A DNA stretch of 64,000 bases, taken from the NCBI GenBank assembly GCA_963698405.1, contig CAVOQT010000017.1, forward strand, positions 62,001-126,000. Reading direction: 5' to 3'. The notes beneath the pieces were generated by a model. That model did not search any database. It saw only the letters and a list, made by a program, of their open reading frames with translations, and was not told where the DNA came from. Within the stretch, counting starts at the first letter, position 1. Each line of letters begins with the position of its first letter. A program made the translations under genes and the position numbers. Shown here piece by piece: positions 49,611-58,240 of the stretch. Origin of the DNA: SHZI01 sp963698405. Its GTDB lineage: Bacteria > Pseudomonadota > Gammaproteobacteria > Steroidobacterales > GCA-2729495.

Positions 49611-51572
49611 TCAGGACTGCGCCGGCTGAGAAGCAGCGCTTGTAGCAGAAACGTGGGCCCGTACGGGAACCCGATAACGTCGGTCGGTTGCCGCGAGAAT
49701 TCCGCCAAAGGCCATTACCAGCGCACCCAGCCAGATAAACCGGATCAATGGTTTGTATTGCAGCCGGACACTCCAGGCGTTTTCGCCCAGGTCATCGCCA
49801 AGTGCCACGAAGACATCCCTGTACCACCCGGCATCGATACCCGCTTCCGTCATCGGTGAGCTGCGTGCACCGTAGATGCGCTTTTCCGGGTGCAGTGTTG
49901 CAATGGGCTGACCATCGCGCGTAACGATCATTTCACCGCGCAGCCCCTGATAGTTGGGTCCGCGAATCGGCCGGGCACCATTGAACTGAATGCTGTAGTC
50001 GCCTATCTGTGCTGTCTCGCCGACGGCAATGCGCTGATCGGTTTCGACATTGAAAGATGTCGTTACAGTCACGCCCAGCACGAAGAGTCCAAGCCCCAGA
50101 TGCGCGACCGACATGCCGAGGGCTGAGCGGCTGAGTTGTGGGCCGCGACCGACGATTTGCCGGACTGGATCCATCAATGCGGTCAGTACCAGCCATATGC
50201 CGGCTGCGATACCGATCATGGTCAGTACGTTCTGTCCACCATAGATGAACAGGGTAATGGCGATTCCACCCACCACCGACAGTACAGCCGGGAGGCGCAG
50301 TTTTCGGCTGACGGCAGACGCATCAGCCGAGCGCCATGCGGTGTGCATGCCGATACCTACAGCGACCAGTAGCGGTAACATCGGCAACAGGAAGACCGTT
50401 TCAAAATACGGCGGCCCGACGGAAATTTTGCCGGCATTGAGCGCATCAAGCACGAGCGGATACAGGGTTCCCAGCAGGACCAGGCCGGCAGCGACACACA
50501 ACAGAATATTATTGATCAGCAGGAACGTTTCCCGTGAGAACGCACTGAAGCCCACTGCACGATCCAGTGATGGTGCGCGCCAGGCATAAAGCCCAAGCGC
50601 TACACCGATCACGATAGTCAGAAAGCCAAGAATGAACAGTCCCCTGGCCGGATCAGAGGCAAAGGAGTGCACCGATACCAGCACACCGGAACGCACCAGG
50701 AAGGTACCGACCAGGCTCAGTGAAAATGCGCTGATCGCCAGCAACAGCGTGGAGCCCTTCATGAGCCCCCGCTTCTCGGTCACAGCAAGTGAGTGGATCA
50801 GTGCGGTACCGACCAGCCATGGCATAAAGGATGCATTTTCAACCGGATCCCAGAACCACCAGCCACCCCAGCCCAGTTCGTAGTAGGCCCACCAACTTCC
50901 CAAGGCGATGCCGATGGTCAGAAATACCCAGGCTGCTGTGGTCCATGGTCGTGCCCAGCGCGCCCACTCGCTGTCAATCTTGCCGGCGAGTAGCGCTGCA
51001 ATGGCAAATGCAAAGGCAACCGAAAAACCGACATACCCGGCATACAGGATCGGCGGGTGTAGCGCCATCGCCGGATCCTGCAGCAAGGGATTGAGATCAT
51101 TGCCATCGAAGGGTACGGGGTTGAGCCGCTTGAAGGGATTCGATGTAAACAGGACAAAAGCGATCAAGCCAAAGTTCACGGCACCCATCACCCCGAGAAT
51201 CCGCGCCCTGATATCAGGCGGCAGACCGCCCGAGAGTGCGGCCACGGCAATCGCCCAGATCGACAGCACCAGTGACCACAGCAACAGCGATCCTTCATGA
51301 CCGCCCCATACTGCCGCAACCTTGTAGATTTCAGGGAGTCGGGTGTTTGAGTTGCTCGCCACGTATAGCAGCGAGAAATCATCGTGCAGAAATGCCCAGG
51401 CCAAGGCGATGAAGGCACTGCCAATAAAAACGAACTGACCGGCGGTAGCGGGAGTGCCCACCGCCATCCAGCCTGCCCTGCCGGTATGCGCGCCGACGAG
51501 CGTGAAGATTGCCTGTGCAGCGGTCAGGCACAGGGCAAGCACCAGGCAGATTTGACCGATTTCCGGAATCAT
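49611..51572 (-). CDS. ccmF: Haem lyase subunit CcmF
   Basis: An intact 653-residue membrane protein with about 15 helices. The WWD domain is WGGWWFWDPVENASFMPWL, and VWGGHEGSLLLWSLVLS and HPPILYAGYVGFSVAFAFAIAALL are typical haem-proximal histidine regions. CcmF with CcmH and CcmI attaches haem delivered by CcmE to apocytochrome c. Flanked by ccmE (17 bp) and ccmG (15 bp). Confidence 0.97.
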   Translation of the reverse strand: MIPEIGQICLVLALCLTAAQAIFTLVGAHTGRAGWMAVGTPATAGQFVFIGSAFIALAWAFLHDDFSLLYVASNSNTRLPEIYKVAAVWGGHEGSLLLWSLVLSIWAIAVAALSGGLPPDIRARILGVMGAVNFGLIAFVLFTSNPFKRLNPVPFDGNDLNPLLQDPAMALHPPILYAGYVGFSVAFAFAIAALLAGKIDSEWARWARPWTTAAWVFLTIGIALGSWWAYYELGWGGWWFWDPVENASFMPWLVGTALIHSLAVTEKRGLMKGSTLLLAISAFSLSLVGTFLVRSGVLVSVHSFASDPARGLFILGFLTIVIGVALGLYAWRAPSLDRAVGFSAFSRETFLLINNILLCVAAGLVLLGTLYPLVLDALNAGKISVGPPYFETVFLLPMLPLLVAVGIGMHTAWRSADASAVSRKLRLPAVLSVVGGIAITLFIYGGQNVLTMIGIAAGIWLVLTALMDPVRQIVGRGPQLSRSALGMSVAHLGLGLFVLGVTVTTSFNVETDQRIAVGETAQIGDYSIQFNGARPIRGPNYQGLRGEMIVTRDGQPIATLHPEKRIYGARSSPMTEAGIDAGWYRDVFVALGDDLGENAWSVRLQYKPLIRFIWLGALVMAFGGILAATDRRYRVPVRAHVSATSAASQPAQS

Positions 51573-51589
51573 TGAGAGTCAGCCAGGCC

Positions 51590-52057
51590 TTAGTTCAAGG
51601 CTGCGTCAGTGGCCGGTGCTGCCGCAGGTGGCGGCTGCCCATCGGTCACCATCGTTGCGGCAACTTCTGGTGGCATGTAATTCTCATCGTGCTTGGCAAG
51701 TACCTCTTCGGCACGGAATATGCCATCAGCGTCGAGATGTCCCATGGCAATCACACCCTGCCCTTCCTTGAACAGGTCTGGCAGGACACCGGAGTAAGCC
51801 ACGGTCATGATCTGCTCGTTGTCGCTGACGTCAAAGCGGAGTTCCAGGTCCCCCGGCTGGCGGCGAAGGCTGCCCTTCTGGACCATGCCGCCGAGCCTGA
51901 TCTTCTTGCCGTCCGGTGCCTCCCCGGCGATGGCCTGGGTCGGCGTATAGAAATACAGCAGGTTTTCCTGAAAAGCGCGCAAGGTCAGGCCAACCGCTGC
52001 TGCGACCCCAATCACGAACAGCCCTACCAGTATCATTCTCTGTCTGCGAGGAGTCAT
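51590..52057 (-). CDS. ccmE: Haem chaperone CcmE
   Basis: About 155 residues from ATG 52057. One membrane anchor is followed by the OB-fold haem chaperone with IRLGGMVQKGSL, VAYSGVLPDLFKEGQGVIAMG and LAKHDENYMPPEV, in which His123 forms the covalent bond to haem. The longer frame upstream covers ccmD and is not coding here. The ATG overlaps the ccmD stop (ATGA). Confidence 0.95.
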   Translation of the reverse strand: MTPRRQRMILVGLFVIGVAAAVGLTLRAFQENLLYFYTPTQAIAGEAPDGKKIRLGGMVQKGSLRRQPGDLELRFDVSDNEQIMTVAYSGVLPDLFKEGQGVIAMGHLDADGIFRAEEVLAKHDENYMPPEVAATMVTDGQPPPAAAPATDAALN

Positions 52058-52227
52058 GTGTTCACCTTTCTGCCCGACTGTCTGACCAGCCGCAGCTGCA
52101 GACGTTCCCTGGTCTGCTTCAATTGTCGGCGTGCGGCCAGCAGATTTAACAGTAGCACGATGGCCGTGATACCAAAGGACGGCCATACGTATTTGGCGTA
52201 ACCGCCCATGGCCAGAAAATCAGTCAT
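52054..52227 (-). CDS. ccmD: Haem exporter protein CcmD
   Basis: A 57-residue protein starting MTDFLAMGGYAKYVWPSFG, with one membrane helix and the basic tail RQLKQTRERLQLRL, as expected for CcmD. It stabilises the CcmABC/CcmE complex. Start overlaps the ccmC stop and stop overlaps the ccmE start, both by ATGA, which supports the small gene. Confidence 0.85.
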   Translation of the reverse strand: MTDFLAMGGYAKYVWPSFGITAIVLLLNLLAARRQLKQTRERLQLRLVRQSGRKVNT

Positions 52228-52983
52228 CTGTCAGCCCCCATAACGCTGGCACCACGCAGCACATCCTGTGCCCAGCGTGAGTGAAATTCACGTTCGAGCA
52301 CCTCACCCCGCACCCGCATTGCGAGCACGCCCAGAAAGAACAGCGTAAAGGCCAAGATCATGGTCAGCAGCGGCCAGAGCATATTAAAGGCAATGGATGG
52401 TGCATCGAGCTTCGAGATCGATGGACCCTGATGCAGTCCGGCCCACCACAGCACGGAGAAATGGATGATCGGCACGTTCACCACTCCCGCCAGGGCAAGC
52501 ACCGCACTGGCCCGGTCTGACTGGTTCAGGTCATTGAAAGCACTGCGCAGGCTCATGTAACCAAAGTAGAGAAACAGCAGAATCAGTTCAGAGGTGAGGC
52601 GCGGTTCCCATTGCCAGTAGGTTCCCCACATCGGCTTGCCCCATAGCGCACCGGTAATCAGCGCAGCAGCAGTGAAGGTGGCGCCGATGGGTGCACAACT
52701 GGCCGCCACTGCATGCGCCAGTTTGATACGCCAGATCAGACCGATACCTGCGGCTACCGCCATGGTTACGTAAATCATCATCGACAGGTATGAGGACGGT
52801 ACGTGCACATAGATGATCCGGTATCCATCGCCCTGCTGATAGTCGGCAGGTGCGACCACCAGTCCACCCCAGGTGCCGAGGGTAATGAGCAACAAGGCTG
52901 GCCAGAGGAGCCATGGCACCAGGCTTGCCCGCCACGCGATAGAAATGCGGTGGCGATGCGAGGCGATAAAACCATGTCCACAT
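52224..52983 (-). CDS. ccmC: Haem exporter protein CcmC (one frameshift)
   Basis: About 253 residues. MWTWFYRLASPPHFY opens the protein, then one indel near 52935 leads to LLWPALLLITLGTWGGLVV. The tryptophan-rich haem-handling region is GTYWQWEPRLTSELILLFLYFGYM, with six hydrophobic helices. CcmC presents haem to CcmE. ccmB ends 18 bp upstream. Confidence 0.95.
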
Positions 52984-53001
52984 ATCCAGATTGCTCCGTG
53001 C

Positions 53002-53682
53002 TTAATCTGCGCTGATGCGTATCGCCGTGGCTGCCGCCAGCGGTGCAAGACTCAATCCCAATGCCAGTAATGCACCCAGCAGGTAGAGCGGTCCGGTCGG
53101 ATCGTCGCCGCTCAGGGCGATATCCGTTGCACGCGCGCCCAGCATCAATACCGGCAGCATCAGCGGTCCGACCATCAGTGCCAGCAATACGCCGGACTGT
53201 CGCAGTCCGGCAGTCAGTGCCGCACCGATCGAGCCCAGCAGGCTGAGCGTTGGTGTGCCGATCAGCAAGGACAGCAGCAAGGTGCTGATGGCGTCGGTCG
53301 GCAGATGGTAGGTGATGGCCAGCAACGGTGCTATGGCGACCACTGGCAAGCCGGTCACCAGCCAGTGTGCCAGCGTCTTGGCCAGTATAACGAGGCCCAG
53401 TGGATAGGGCATCGTCAACAGCTGTTCCATGGTGCCATCCTCTATGTCGGCGCGGAACAGCTGGTTGAGTGAAAGCAATGCGGCGAGCAGTGCGGCAATC
53501 CACAAAACGCCTGGAGCGATAGCGCGCAGAAACTCTGCCCGGGGATTCAGTGCCAGCGGAAACAGGGCAACGACCAGTACAAAAAAGATCACCGGATTGC
53601 AGATATCCGACCAGCGTCGCATGGCAATCATGAGGTCGCGCTGAAGCACGACCCAGAACAGTCCGCCAGGCCCGAGATTCAA
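53002..53682 (-). CDS. ccmB: Haem exporter permease CcmB
   Basis: An intact 226-residue permease with six helices. VVLQRDLMIAMRRWSDICNP at the N-terminus and FRADIEDGTMEQLLTMPYPL are CcmB signatures. It pairs with CcmA in an ABC-type complex that releases holo-CcmE. Start overlaps the ccmA stop (4 bp). Confidence 0.96.
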   Translation of the reverse strand: MNLGPGGLFWVVLQRDLMIAMRRWSDICNPVIFFVLVVALFPLALNPRAEFLRAIAPGVLWIAALLAALLSLNQLFRADIEDGTMEQLLTMPYPLGLVILAKTLAHWLVTGLPVVAIAPLLAITYHLPTDAISTLLLSLLIGTPTLSLLGSIGAALTAGLRQSGVLLALMVGPLMLPVLMLGARATDIALSGDDPTGPLYLLGALLALGLSLAPLAAATAIRISAD

Positions 53683-54335
53683 TTCGTATCCCCCATCTGC
53701 AGCACATTGGTTCGGGCTGAACCGAGATCGATGGACTGATGGGCAACGATTACCGCTGTGCCGGAGTTGGCGAGATGGTTCTGCAGCATCTGCTCAAGAA
53801 ACTGGCGGCCGGCCACATCGAGATTCGTCTGGGGCTCATCGAGCAGCCAGAGCGGTGCGCCGGACATCAGTACACGGGCGAGCGCGGCTCGCCGTTTCTG
53901 CCCGGCAGACAGTACCCGGGTCGGAAGATCGGCGCATGCGGTGAGTCCTGTCGATTCCAGTAGCGCACCCAGAGCGCTGGTCGCATAACCGGACAGGCGG
54001 GCGAAGAAGCGCAGGTTTTCATACGTCGTCAGGTCAGGCTTCAGGGCGGTCGCATGGCCGCAGTAGGCCATGGTGTGGCGGCCAGACTCGTCGCGCTCGG
54101 ACAGCGGCCGATCGTTCCACCTGACTTCCCCCTGCTCCGCCAGTGTCAGCCCGGCGATCACGCGCAGCAGCGTCGTCTTGCCGGAGCCATTCGGACCCCG
54201 AATCAGCAGCGCACCGCCCGGTGCCGCAGAAAACGACAACTGATCGAACAGACAGTTCGCACCGCGCCACAGCGTCAAGCCTGTGCCCGTGAGCAACTCC
54301 ACCTCTCCCAAACCGCCGCCCCGGCGGCGCGCCAT
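53679..54335 (-). CDS. ccmA: Haem exporter ATP-binding protein CcmA
   Basis: 218 residues. Walker A is GPNGSGKTTLLR, the signature RVLSAGQKRRAALARVLMSG and Walker B PLWLLDEPQTNLD. It drives CcmB. The first gene of ccmABCDEFGHI. ATG 54335 gives a basic Arg/Gly-rich extension not usual in CcmA; GTG 54302, directly behind GGGAGAG, may be the true start. Confidence 0.96.
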   Translation of the reverse strand: MARRRGGGLGEVELLTGTGLTLWRGANCLFDQLSFSAAPGGALLIRGPNGSGKTTLLRVIAGLTLAEQGEVRWNDRPLSERDESGRHTMAYCGHATALKPDLTTYENLRFFARLSGYATSALGALLESTGLTACADLPTRVLSAGQKRRAALARVLMSGAPLWLLDEPQTNLDVAGRQFLEQMLQNHLANSGTAVIVAHQSIDLGSARTNVLQMGDTN

Positions 54336-54368
54336 CCTGCACCAGAATCCGCTTTTGAAACAAGTTAT

Positions 54369-54384
54369 TGAATGAAATCATTCA
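54369..54384. promoter_or_regulatory. Inverted repeat in the ccmA upstream region
   Basis: TGAATG-AAAT-CATTCA is a perfect 6-4-6 inverted repeat in the 167-bp divergent gap between ccmA and the FHA gene. It could be an operator for either direction; no clear -35/-10 pair accompanies it. Confidence 0.35.
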
Positions 54385-54502
54385 GATGGCTTCGTGATTC
54401 GCTACAGATGGTCATCCACCGATGCTGCCCTGCTGTTCAGGCTTTACATAACAGAAGCCGGTAACTAGACTGATCCCAAACAAGAAAAAGGCTTTCAAGT
54501 CA

Positions 54503-55444
54503 TTGTCAGCACTCATCAAATCCGGTGAACTCAGCGCCTCTGGTTCAGAGTCGGCAGCACGTATTGCCGCACTGACCGCTGCCTCGGCGCATGTCAGTCG
54601 GTGCCTGCGCGCCCAGCGCCCCCTTGCCGTACTCACCGGCAGTACGCTCGCGCTGGACACGCTCTCCGAGCGTCTCGCTGCCGAGAGTCGGGCACGTGAG
54701 GATCTGCATCTGGTATGGATCGATACGCCGAGTGACAGCATCCAGGAATTCCTGATGCGGGCACTTGGTCAACTGGGTTTCGAGCTTGATGCGGTCGCGC
54801 TGGATGATCTGCACAACCTGCTCGTGGTGTTCCTCCGACATGAGGGGGCACGCGGACGCCGAACCGTATTTCTCATCGAGCATACCGAGCGATGTGGGCC
54901 GCGTGTGCTGGAGTTCCTGCAGGTTCTCTCACGGGTACGCGTAGCCACTATTCCATCCGCTACCTTCGTCATGCTGGGTACACCAGCCCTGTGCCGGATT
55001 CTGGATTCGCCTGGGATGGCTGGCCTGAAGCAGTTTAGCCGCGAGCGCTTTGATCTGGATTGCGCGCTGGTCCGGATTGCAGACGCATCGTTCAGTGTGG
55101 TTCGTAGTGCACCTGTCAGCGTAGACAAGCAGCAGCCAGCTGCACCCACGCGGTGCAGACGCCTGATCGTGATGCTTGATGGAGCCATTCTCGAGCGCCG
55201 GGTTCTCGCAAGTGGCCGTCTGCTGATAGGCCGCAGTCAGCATAATGATCTTCGCCTGCAGAGTCGTTTCGTGAGCCGCCATCACGCTGTACTCACCATT
55301 ACAGGCTCAGATGTGCATGTAGTAGACCTGCGCAGCACCAACCCGACCCGCGTAAATGGACAGGCCATACAAAACTGCACCCTGAAAGCTGGCGATCTGC
55401 TCTCCATAGGCAACTATCAGCTACGCTTTGATGCCGGACTTTGA
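54503..55444 (+). CDS. FHA-domain protein with a degenerate ExeA/AAA-like N-terminal half
   Basis: 313 residues. Residues 1-190 have the outline of a GspA/ExeA-type AAA ATPase, but the Walker A equivalent (LAVLTGSTLALDTLS) lacks the GK[ST] and the Walker B equivalent (TVFLIEHTER) lacks the Asp-Glu pair, so ATP hydrolysis is unlikely. The C-terminal 100 residues form an FHA domain: RLLIGRSQHNDLRLQSRFVSRHHAVL has the phosphothreonine-binding Arg, Ser and His. STNPTRVNGQAI follows. It probably reads a Thr-phosphorylated partner, not identified here. The start is TTG; a 14-bp repeat flanks the gene. Confidence 0.7.
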   Translation: MSALIKSGELSASGSESAARIAALTAASAHVSRCLRAQRPLAVLTGSTLALDTLSERLAAESRAREDLHLVWIDTPSDSIQEFLMRALGQLGFELDAVALDDLHNLLVVFLRHEGARGRRTVFLIEHTERCGPRVLEFLQVLSRVRVATIPSATFVMLGTPALCRILDSPGMAGLKQFSRERFDLDCALVRIADASFSVVRSAPVSVDKQQPAAPTRCRRLIVMLDGAILERRVLASGRLLIGRSQHNDLRLQSRFVSRHHAVLTITGSDVHVVDLRSTNPTRVNGQAIQNCTLKAGDLLSIGNYQLRFDAGL

Positions 55445-55470
55445 CCGCCCGGTCATGGAGCAGCCAGCCG

Positions 55471-56016
55471 ATGGTGATTCGCTACAGCCTGTATTTTTTC
55501 GTCATGGCCTTGTATACAGCGCCGCTGCTCGGCGTACATGTGATGCCCCCGGCCTTTCTGCTGGACTGGGAGCATGGTGCGGTGTTCCTGCTCGTCATCC
55601 ATGAATTTGCCGGCTTCATATTTTTCGGTCATACCTTGTTCAGCAATATCTGGGCGATGCGCGTGCGCATGACCGCGGATCACGCGACCGGCGTGATGGC
55701 GCGTGCCATGTTGCGCAAAATGGCGCTGGGCATTACCGCGCCAACATCGATTCTCAGTCCGCTGGCAGGCCTGTTGCTGGTCAATGGCTGGTTTGGTGGA
55801 TTCTCGGCGGCGCCCTGGGCGCTGGCGGCCTATGTGGCTTTCTGGATCATGGCGGCTATACAGCTGGTGCCTGACCTGATCCGCTACGCAGTCGATACGC
55901 ATGCCGCAGACCCGAAGCGCGATGTGAAGACAGCCGCGCTCCGGGGCATCGGCTCCACCATCCTCACCTTCTACATCATCTGGTGCATGGTCACGAAGAA
56001 CGCCTTGTTCATCTGA
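55471..56016 (+). CDS. Four-helix membrane protein, DUF2269-like
   Basis: 181 residues. Four hydrophobic helices, with histidines at FLLVIHEFAGFIFFGHTLF in the second helix, and a last helix ending FYIIWCMVTKNALFI. This resembles DUF2269 and CopD-type proteins, but I cannot name the family surely. ATG 55471 has GGAGC upstream; the frame is open from 55441 without a ribosome site. It converges on the similar protein at 56027-56491. Confidence 0.65.
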   Translation: MVIRYSLYFFVMALYTAPLLGVHVMPPAFLLDWEHGAVFLLVIHEFAGFIFFGHTLFSNIWAMRVRMTADHATGVMARAMLRKMALGITAPTSILSPLAGLLLVNGWFGGFSAAPWALAAYVAFWIMAAIQLVPDLIRYAVDTHAADPKRDVKTAALRGIGSTILTFYIIWCMVTKNALFI

Positions 56017-56026
56017 CGGCCACCCG

Positions 56027-56491
56027 CTACCAGAGAATCGGCTTCCACACCATCATGTAGAGCACGACGAAAACGCTTGCCGTGATCCCGATCCATGCAA
56101 TCGTGAGCCCACGCGCCAGCCCGGTAATCTGCTGCTGATCCGGTGGCTGCTGTGCAGTCAGACGAATCCATTTCTTCATGAACGGGCCGTAGGCAGTGCC
56201 CATCGCTGCAAGCACCAGCGTCAGGATCAGGCTGACAACGATCCATGGCGTATTGGTCGGCCAGAGGGACAGCCACATGGTCGTGCCGCAGATGGTTGTG
56301 ATGATGTAGGCGGGAACGGCGAGTCGATCATCTATTTTCTTGATCAGCCGCAGGATATTCGAACCATGTACCGGATCTGCATTGGCAGCCAGCAACCAGA
56401 AGATATGCGTTACGTTGGAGCCAACTCCGATACAGGCAGAGGCGATATGCAGCCATTTAAGGCTCAGATAGATTTCGGCAGTCATCCCCAT
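56027..56491 (-). CDS. DUF2269-family membrane protein
   Basis: 154 residues with four helices. SLKWLHIASACIGVGSNVTHIFWL is the DUF2269 opening, with His in the first helix and at the next boundary. The family is uncharacterised; a haem- or metal-related role is suggested by paired histidines but not proven. The stop is 11 bp from the convergent membrane protein, and the SOUL gene lies 34 bp upstream on the same strand. Confidence 0.75.
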   Translation of the reverse strand: MGMTAEIYLSLKWLHIASACIGVGSNVTHIFWLLAANADPVHGSNILRLIKKIDDRLAVPAYIITTICGTTMWLSLWPTNTPWIVVSLILTLVLAAMGTAYGPFMKKWIRLTAQQPPDQQQITGLARGLTIAWIGITASVFVVLYMMVWKPILW

Positions 56492-56525
56492 CCCCGTCTG
56501 CAGGCAGCTCCGGACAGGGCTGATA

Positions 56526-57178
56526 TTAGCGCATGGGGAGCGAGTCGACTTCGATCAATACTTCGTTACGCCGCATGAAGGGCGGTATGAACGGTGCGTT
56601 ATAGCGTGCCAGTTGGGGTTCACCCCGCACCTCGATGCCAGCGGCAGCCAGGATGCTCAGCAGCTCATCGCGGCTGGCATTGTAGTTGCTCTCGGTCCAG
56701 CGTCCGGAGTAGCGGAATACCGCGAACAGTCGCGCTGGCTCACGCACAATCCTGACTCGTGTATCCGCTGGAACCGGTGCTGTTTCCAGGGTGTAATTTT
56801 TCGGCAAGGTGAAGGCGATGCGCCAGCCACCCGCCGAACCGGTTTGCTGTACCGGTGCAGTCATGGCGATCTTCTCGCTTTCTGCTGTCTGCGATACGGG
56901 TGCGGTCATGGAAATCTTCGACTGCGCGGTGTTGCCACCGCTGATGTATTTGAAGAGGCGACGAAAGCCTTCGTTGCCCGCGCTTTCAAAGTCGCTGCGT
57001 CTTCAACCAGCGTTTCAGCGATGAGATATGGGGCGTATTCCCTGTACTCAACTTTCCCGGATGTGTGACGGACCGTGTATGCAGGCTCCTCAATGCTCAT
57101 GGCAGGGCTCCATGGAAACAGCGTGGTGGTCAGGATCAATGCCTGGATGATCCAGGGCAAACGAGCTGATCCCTTCAT
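56526..57178 (-). CDS. SOUL haem-binding family protein (one frameshift)
   Basis: About 217 residues. An N-terminal signal sequence (WIIQALILTTTLFPWSPA) is followed by the SOUL/HBP domain: YTVRHTSGKVEYREYAPYLIAE, FKYISGGNTAQSKISMTAPV, then the repeat KIAMTAPVQQTG and WRIAFTLPKNYTLETAPVP. FIPPFMRRNEVLIEV is the conserved end. Members bind haem or other tetrapyrroles; the signal peptide points to the periplasm. One indel near 56955. Its ATG overlaps the stop of the TspO-like gene. Confidence 0.88.
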
Positions 57179-57934
57179 GATCGCAGCCTCGCACGGCCTC
57201 GAGCCTGGACGATTGAAACAAGGCTGACAATCACCATTGACAGCGCAAGCTGCGGCGGCTGCGAGCCGGACCGCATGGCTGGTTTCCAGGGTCTGCAGCA
57301 CGATACCCAGCGATGCCCAGCAAAATACGGCCGTATACACAGCGTCGCCTGTTCTTGACCCCCATGGCGGTATAGATGGCGGTTGCGGTTACAACGGTGA
57401 GAATTGCCCAGTCGTCCATGGACAGTTCAAACGGATAGAGCTTCGAGTTCAAAGAACAGGGCCGCAAGGTTGGCGAGGGTTGCTGTCGTAATCCAGCCGA
57501 AATACAGGCTGAATGGAGCATCTACGCAAAGGCGCTCAGTCAGGGACGATGCGGGCGTGGAACGCAGTCGAACATAGATGAATGCCAGGCTACCCAGCAG
57601 TATCAACATCAGCAGGAAGCTTTCCAGAATGCGAGTGTGATGCCACATGATAGATCCAGACTGCGTTTGCCACACAGCTGATCCAGTATGCGGGCTCAAT
57701 GCTGCGTAACCGGGACCCGGTGTCCGTCGGGGCACGCACCGCATGGATCGCGAAGGCAGCCAAGCCGATATAGATAAGCCCCCAGATCGAAAACACCCAA
57801 CCTGCCGGTGTAAATCCGGTTGGATAGAGAGCGCTGATCTCGCCCGTATTCACGCCGTTGATGGGCAGGATATTTGCTGCCGCGTTTACCCCTACGACAC
57901 CCAGGGTAAAAATAACCGAGAGGAATCTGCGCAT
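57175..57934 (-). CDS. TspO/MBR-related membrane protein (frameshifted)
   Basis: About 253 residues with seven or so helices. NILPINGVNTGEISALYPTGF and FTPAGWVFSIWGLIYIGLAAF are the pattern of the larger TspO-related family; PFSLYFGWITTATLANLAALF and YPFELSMDDWAILTVV follow. Classical TspO is about 160 residues, so this is the longer type. TspO proteins bind porphyrins. Frames change near 57650, 57440, 57335 and 57240. The gene ends at 57175, overlapping the SOUL start by four bases. Confidence 0.75.
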
Positions 57935-58097
57935 GTTTGAATCTCCGCGATCCGTATGCCGGACTCTGAAATGGCGACTTTACGCCAGTTATTCAAGGTA
58001 TTCGCAGATAGCGGCAATTCAGATGCGGCAACTTGTGCAGATAGTGCACTGAAGCCACGCATGGCATCTGAGCTTGCCAGGGTGGCCTGCCAAAAGT

Positions 58098-58186
58098 TGG
58101 TGCCCGGGGCCGGAATTGAACCGGCACGACCGTTTCCAGTCAACGGATTTTAAGTCCGCAGCGTCTACCAATTCCGCCACCCGGGC
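58098..58186 (-). tRNA. tRNA-Leu (anticodon TAA)
   Basis: An 89-base tRNA including an encoded CCA. Acceptor stem GCCCGGG/CCCGGGC, anticodon loop CTTAAAA with anticodon TAA, a long variable arm as in class II tRNAs, and the T-loop GGTTCAATTCC. It corresponds to E. coli leuZ, which normally follows cysT directly; here 5.4 kb separate them. Confidence 0.97.
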
Positions 58187-58240
58187 CGGGGTGTTCATTC
58201 TAGTGGTTTGCGGTCTCTGCCGCATGCGCACTGGTTTGCG

